From assembly GCA_003521145.1 (NCBI GenBank), contig DOTL01000072.1, positions 1 through 9,779 on the forward strand: DNA of 9,779 bases. Reading direction: 5' to 3'. The number at the start of each line of letters is the position of its first letter. Position 1 is the first letter of the stretch. Below are positions 7,146-9,779 of the stretch, piece after piece. The stretch is from Streptococcus sp. Lineage in GTDB: Bacteria; Bacillota; Bacilli; Lactobacillales; Streptococcaceae. The position numbers and the translations under genes were made by a program. The notes beneath the pieces were generated by a model. It did not search any database. It worked only from the letters and a program-made list of their open reading frames with translations, and was not told the DNA's origin.

Positions 7146-7914
7146 CCAGACCAAAAATCCTCATTGCATTATCATAAGTAGCATTAGCAACTTCTTCACT
7201 CGTCAAACCACGAAGCTCAGCAATCTTGTCTACTACGTAACGTGTATACCCTGTACGATTCTCGCGACCACGTTTGGGAACGGGTGCCAAATACGGCGCA
7301 TCTGTTTCAACCAGAATCTTATCTAAAGGTAACTTCTGAGCAGCTTCTTGGACATCCAAAGCCTTCTTAAAAGTTACAACACCTGAAAATGAAGTCATCA
7401 TTCCTAGATCAACAAATTTTTGAGCCATTTCGAGGGATCCTGAGTATGAGTGCATAATCCCACCACGAGGACCAACACCAACTTCTTTAATAACAGCGTA
7501 AGTATCCTCAAGTGCATCACGTGTATGGACAACAAAAGGTAAATTGTGTTTCTTTGACAAAGCTATTTGGCGCTTAAAGACAGCAATCTGAATTTCTTTA
7601 GGAGCTTCCATCCAATAATAATCCAAACCGATTTCCCCAAGTGCCACTACTTTCGGATTATCCAATTGTGATACAATCCAATCCTCAATCTCTTGAGAAT
7701 ATGACCCTGCTTCCGTAGGATGCCATCCAATCGTACTATATAGCTGATCATACTTATATGATAGCGCTAAAGATTTATCAATTGTTGGCTTATCAAAACC
7801 AACAATATTCATTTTAGTAACACCTAGTTGAACTGCAAAATCTATTTCTTCTTGTTCTTTTCCTGCAAAATTATCCACATTAAGATGGGTATGCGTATCA
7901 AAAATTTCAATCAT
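7138..7914 (-). CDS. tatD: TatD family metal-dependent deoxyribonuclease
   Basis: TatD proteins are TIM-barrel metal-dependent hydrolases with 3'-5' exonuclease activity on DNA, implicated in DNA repair or degradation. The product (258 residues from ATG 7914) has the full metal-site set: DTHTHLN with H8 and H10, GEIGLDYYW with E94, VVHTRDA with H130, GIMHSYSG with H155, and ETDAPYLAP with D205. I chose ATG 7914 because homologues begin close to the DTHTHLN strand. An upstream in-frame ATG at 7944 has a good AAGGTGA ribosome binding site, but it would place ten extra residues across a terminator hairpin and the promoter. The gene overlaps rnmV. The extended -10 at 7921-7926 is so close that the transcript may be leaderless. 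Confidence 0.94.
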   Translation of the reverse strand: MIEIFDTHTHLNVDNFAGKEQEEIDFAVQLGVTKMNIVGFDKPTIDKSLALSYKYDQLYSTIGWHPTEAGSYSQEIEDWIVSQLDNPKVVALGEIGLDYYWMEAPKEIQIAVFKRQIALSKKHNLPFVVHTRDALEDTYAVIKEVGVGPRGGIMHSYSGSLEMAQKFVDLGMMTSFSGVVTFKKALDVQEAAQKLPLDKILVETDAPYLAPVPKRGRENRTGYTRYVVDKIAELRGLTSEEVANATYDNAMRIFGLDE

Positions 7915-7920
7915 AAATCT

Positions 7921-7926
7921 ATTATA
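7921..7926 (-). promoter_or_regulatory. tatD promoter, extended -10 TGTTATAAT
   Basis: The minus strand reads TGTTATAAT, a perfect -10 with extended TG. It ends only 6 nt before the ATG at 7914, so transcription would begin at or within a base or two of the start codon. No ribosome binding site precedes that ATG. The promoter directly abuts the T-run of the upstream terminator. Confidence 0.6.
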
Positions 7927-7928
7927 AC

Positions 7929-7955
7929 AAAAACGAGCGAGCATAGCTCACTCAC
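7929..7955 (-). terminator. Rho-independent terminator after the CoA-binding pseudogene
   Basis: On the minus strand, 7946-7954 pairs with 7934-7942 (9 bp including two G-U pairs) around a 3-nt loop, followed by TTTTT at 7929-7933. It begins about 13 nt after the pseudogene stop and ends just before the tatD -10 box. Confidence 0.75.
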
Positions 7956-7967
7956 CTTTTCATTTTA

Positions 7968-8399
7968 TCAAACAAAGAGTCGCATATATTCTATCTTTGT
8001 GCAACGATTCATTACAATATCCTGTCTATTCGCTTGACGAAGAATAGTCTCAGCCTCCTCATTCTCAAGACCAATTTGACTCCAGAAAACTTTTGCATCC
8101 GTTTCAAGAAAATCATAGGCAACATCTGGTAAAAACTCACTTCGTCTAAATACATCAACAATATCAATCGAAAATGGGATATCTTTAAGATAAGCATAAA
8201 CATGCTCTCCTAGAAGCTCTTGACCTTCTAGTTTTGGATTTACTGGTATGATACGATAACCAGCAGCATTTAGAAAATGTGTAACCTGATAAGATGCTGC
8301 CTCCTTGCGATGAGACAGACCAACAATTGCAATCGTCTTTGCCGATTTTAAATAAGATTCTATAACCTAAGCACTAGGATTTTGAAATGAATAAGACAT
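7968..8399 (-). pseudogene. CoA-binding domain protein (YccU-like), broken by TAG at codon 11
   Basis: Translating the minus strand from ATG 8399 gives MSYSFQNPSA, then a TAG stop at 8367-8369. The same frame then stays open for 132 codons to TGA at 7968-7970. The downstream part reads as an intact CoA_binding_2/YccU-type Rossmann protein, with TIAIVGLSHRKEAASY near residues 22-37, IIPVNPKLEGQELLGE, IDIVDVFRRSEFLPD and VFWSQIGLENEEAE. The total of 143 codons matches the family. There is no frameshift and no in-frame ATG near the new N-terminus, so this is a single nonsense mutation. A GAGGAG ribosome binding site precedes the ATG by 6 nt. The family binds CoA or a nucleotide in the cytoplasm and its role is poorly known. 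It lies downstream of trxA. Sequencing error or a strain-specific mutation cannot be excluded. Confidence 0.88.
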
Positions 8400-8427
8400 A
8401 CGACTCTCCTCGTCGTTCGAATAAACT

Positions 8428-8453
8428 AAAAATAAAAATCCGTAAACGGGACT
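8428..8453 (-). terminator. Weak terminator-like hairpin after trxA
   Basis: On the minus strand a short hairpin lies about 12 nt after the trxA stop: an inner CCG-TTTA-CGG, or six pairs if one C is bulged. It is followed by TTTTTATTTTT. The stem is weak, so partial read-through into the CoA-binding pseudogene is likely. Confidence 0.45.
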
Positions 8454-8464
8454 GTGACGATTAG

Positions 8465-8779
8465 TTAGCTAAGCTCTGCAACGATAGCTTTAATTTGTTC
8501 TTTTGTATGTACACCTGCAACTTGCTTAACAACCTCACCATCTTTTTTGAAGAGTAAAGTTGGAATAGACATGATTCCAAACTTCTGAGCTGTTTCTGGG
8601 TTCTCATCAACATCAATTTTAACAATCTTAAGTTCAGCTTCTGAAATCTCTTCAGAAAGTTGCTCAAGAATTGGTGCTTGCATCAAGCAAGGCCCACACC
8701 AAGTTGCCCAAAAATCAATCAAAACGAGTCCTTCAGCTGTTTCTTGTTCAAATGTAGCATCTGTTACTACTTGTGTCAT
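8465..8779 (-). CDS. trxA: Thioredoxin
   Basis: Thioredoxin is the small cytoplasmic dithiol protein that reduces protein disulfides and is recycled by thioredoxin reductase with NADPH. The 104-residue product is full length. It has FWATWCGPC with redox cysteines C28 and C31, buried D22, the cis-proline loop SIPT (P73), and the C-terminal GEVVKQVAG strand. There is no signal peptide, so it is cytoplasmic. The ATG at 8779 is preceded by AGGAGG at near-ideal spacing. A promoter with TTGCAA-17-TAGAAT lies upstream. It is divergent from the macrodomain gene and followed by a weak terminator and the CoA-binding pseudogene. Confidence 0.97.
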   Translation of the reverse strand: MTQVVTDATFEQETAEGLVLIDFWATWCGPCLMQAPILEQLSEEISEAELKIVKIDVDENPETAQKFGIMSIPTLLFKKDGEVVKQVAGVHTKEQIKAIVAELS

Positions 8780-8819
8780 ATATTCATCCTCCTAGACATT
8801 ATAAAACTTTTGTAGACCT

Positions 8820-8848
8820 ATTCTATATGATTCTAAAGGCCATTGCAA
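8820..8848 (-). promoter_or_regulatory. trxA promoter (TTGCAA-17-TAGAAT)
   Basis: On the minus strand, -35 TTGCAA (8843-8848) and -10 TAGAAT (8820-8825) are separated by exactly 17 nt. The predicted start is near 8813, giving a leader of about 34 nt that includes the AGGAGG site. A second TATAAT at 8798-8803 lies closer to the gene but lacks a -35 box. Confidence 0.7.
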
Positions 8849-8911
8849 GAATTTAACACATACATAAAAAATTCTTATCAAATATTAGTCACTGCCTATC
8901 ATAAACATCAC

Positions 8912-8940
8912 TTGCCCACAGCCTATCTTGGGAGTATAAT
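8912..8940 (+). promoter_or_regulatory. Macrodomain gene promoter (TTGCCC-17-TATAAT)
   Basis: -35 TTGCCC (8912-8917) and -10 TATAAT (8935-8940) are separated by 17 nt on the plus strand. The predicted start near 8947 gives a leader of about 27 nt. The promoter contains an inverted CCCA/TGGG pair and one copy of a repeated GCCTATC word. Confidence 0.7.
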
Positions 8941-8973
8941 AATAAAAAACTATAAAAATAGAAATGAGTAAAT

Positions 8974-9756
8974 ATGGATAAAGATGCGATGATTACCTAT
9001 CTCATAGGTGAACTCAAGAAAGAAAATCTAGAATTACATGATTTGATTATCCCAGAAGAACTCGAAGAAAAGCAAAAGCTTCTCAGAGCCCTCTTTAATA
9101 CACGTAAACCAATGGCAGCATCAACACAATTCTTGACAATACAAGACCTTTACCTACAAGTTAGGAAAGGGGAACGTGGATTTGTACAACTCAATTCTCT
9201 CCAACCCATCCCTCAAGATGATCGAATCTACCTCTGGAAGGGTGATATTACAAGACTTGAAGTAGATGCAATCGTAAATGCAGCCAATAAAACCCTACTA
9301 GGATGTATGAAACCTCTTCATGATTGTATAGATAATGCTATTAATACATATGCAGGTGTTCAGTTACGCCAAGCTTGTTTCGAACTCATCGTAGAACAAG
9401 GATATGAAGAACCTGTTGGCATGGCTAAAATAACCCCAGCTTACAATCTTCCTTCTGCTTTTGTCATTCATACTGTAGGTCCGAAAATACTAGACCAAGC
9501 AACACAAATTGATGAAGATCTTTTAGCAAAAAGTTATCTTTCAGTTTTAGCACTAGCTGAGAAAAATAACATTGAATCAATTGCTATTCCATGTCTATCA
9601 ACTGGAGATTTCAATTTTCCAAAACAAAAAGCTGCCAAAATCGCCATTCAAACAGTCAAAACCTTTATTGATGAGTCAAGTATAATAAAAAAAGTTATAT
9701 TTAACGTATTTAATGATGAAAATTTAGCAATTTATCAAAAACTCCTTGGTGAATAA
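8974..9756 (+). CDS. Zinc-dependent macrodomain protein-ADP-ribose hydrolase
   Basis: Zn-macrodomain proteins remove mono-ADP-ribose from proteins. In S. aureus and S. pyogenes they reverse modification of a lipoylated GcvH-like carrier by the sirtuin SirTM. The 260-residue product has the family's N-terminal helical extension (about 1-80) and then a macrodomain. Visible motifs are GDIT (90-93), VNAAN (101-105), the insertion LGCMKPLHDCIDNAI with C111, H116 and C118 as likely zinc ligands, IHTVGP (165-170) and CLSTGDFNFP (207-216). In that insertion N124 stands where I expect His in relatives, which is a recollection and not an alignment. The ATG at 8974 has only a weak ribosome binding site. 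No sirtuin, GcvH-like or lipoate ligase gene is visible upstream; the window ends 23 nt after the stop. Confidence 0.9.
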   Translation: MDKDAMITYLIGELKKENLELHDLIIPEELEEKQKLLRALFNTRKPMAASTQFLTIQDLYLQVRKGERGFVQLNSLQPIPQDDRIYLWKGDITRLEVDAIVNAANKTLLGCMKPLHDCIDNAINTYAGVQLRQACFELIVEQGYEEPVGMAKITPAYNLPSAFVIHTVGPKILDQATQIDEDLLAKSYLSVLALAEKNNIESIAIPCLSTGDFNFPKQKAAKIAIQTVKTFIDESSIIKKVIFNVFNDENLAIYQKLLGE

Positions 9757-9779
9757 AAAAGGCTCTATAATTTCTGTAG
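9757..9779. other. Cut-off element after the macrodomain gene: terminator arm or IS end
   Basis: Directly after the stop, an A-run leads into GGCTCTATAATTTCTGTAG, where the window stops. A-run plus GGCTCT could be the first arm of a terminator whose second arm (AGAGCC-TTTT) lies outside. GGCTCT also resembles the outer ends of ISL3-family insertion sequences common in streptococci. The data cannot decide between them. Confidence 0.3.

Noticed and set aside
8012..8203. A 63-codon minus-strand frame within the pseudogene region
   Set aside because: It is out of frame with the CoA-binding sequence, which is continuous in another frame; it is not a separate gene.
8964..8981. A five-codon plus-strand ORF (MSKYG) overlapping the macrodomain start
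   Set aside because: It has no ribosome binding site and is too short to distinguish from chance.

Overview
The window looks like a core-chromosome segment of a low-GC Firmicute, almost certainly a Streptococcus and probably of the salivarius/thermophilus group. The genus call rests on recognisable streptococcal protein sequences and the gene order rsgA-rpe-thiN-rmuC-yhaM-purR. The species-group call is inference: a CoA-binding gene decayed by a nonsense codon fits the pseudogene-rich S. thermophilus genome. No database search was possible.

Layout. All protein genes except the last lie on the minus strand, so transcription of this block reads from high to low coordinates. Positions 51-5330 (read right to left) hold a tightly packed operon: rsgA (30S assembly GTPase), rpe (ribulose-phosphate epimerase), thiN (thiamine pyrophosphokinase), rmuC (coiled-coil recombination-limiting protein) and yhaM (3'-5' exoribonuclease). 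Its genes overlap or are separated by 1-6 nt, and it has an extended -10 promoter just upstream. A palindrome that can act as terminator and/or PurR operator separates yhaM from purR (purine regulator). A tRNA-Leu(CAG) gene with its own strong promoter lies divergently from rsgA on the plus strand at 5465-5547. It converges on rsmA (16S rRNA dimethyltransferase) and shares a bidirectional terminator with it.

Positions 5587-7914 hold rsmA, rnmV (5S rRNA maturase) and tatD (metal-dependent deoxyribonuclease), read as tatD-rnmV-rsmA. tatD and rnmV overlap, and rsmA has a 125-nt leader region with its own -10 element. Further right come a terminator, a CoA-binding (YccU-like) gene broken by an in-frame TAG at codon 11, a weak terminator, and trxA (thioredoxin). 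trxA is transcribed divergently from the only plus-strand protein gene, a zinc-dependent macrodomain ADP-ribose hydrolase (8974-9756). The last 19 bases are the cut-off start of something else, either a terminator arm or an insertion-sequence end.

How the genes work together. Several genes serve ribosome and RNA maturation (rsgA, rsmA, rnmV, yhaM, tRNA-Leu). Others serve cofactor, sugar or nucleotide metabolism (rpe, thiN, purR), DNA maintenance (rmuC, tatD), and redox or stress biology (trxA, macrodomain). I see no novel multi-gene system. The items most worth a second look are the nonsense-broken CoA-binding gene, the macrodomain gene with no visible sirtuin partner, the purR palindrome, and the apparently leaderless tatD promoter built into a terminator. 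There are no CRISPR arrays, complete mobile elements or rRNA genes. No gap longer than 300 bases lacks a gene; the largest is 8780-8973.
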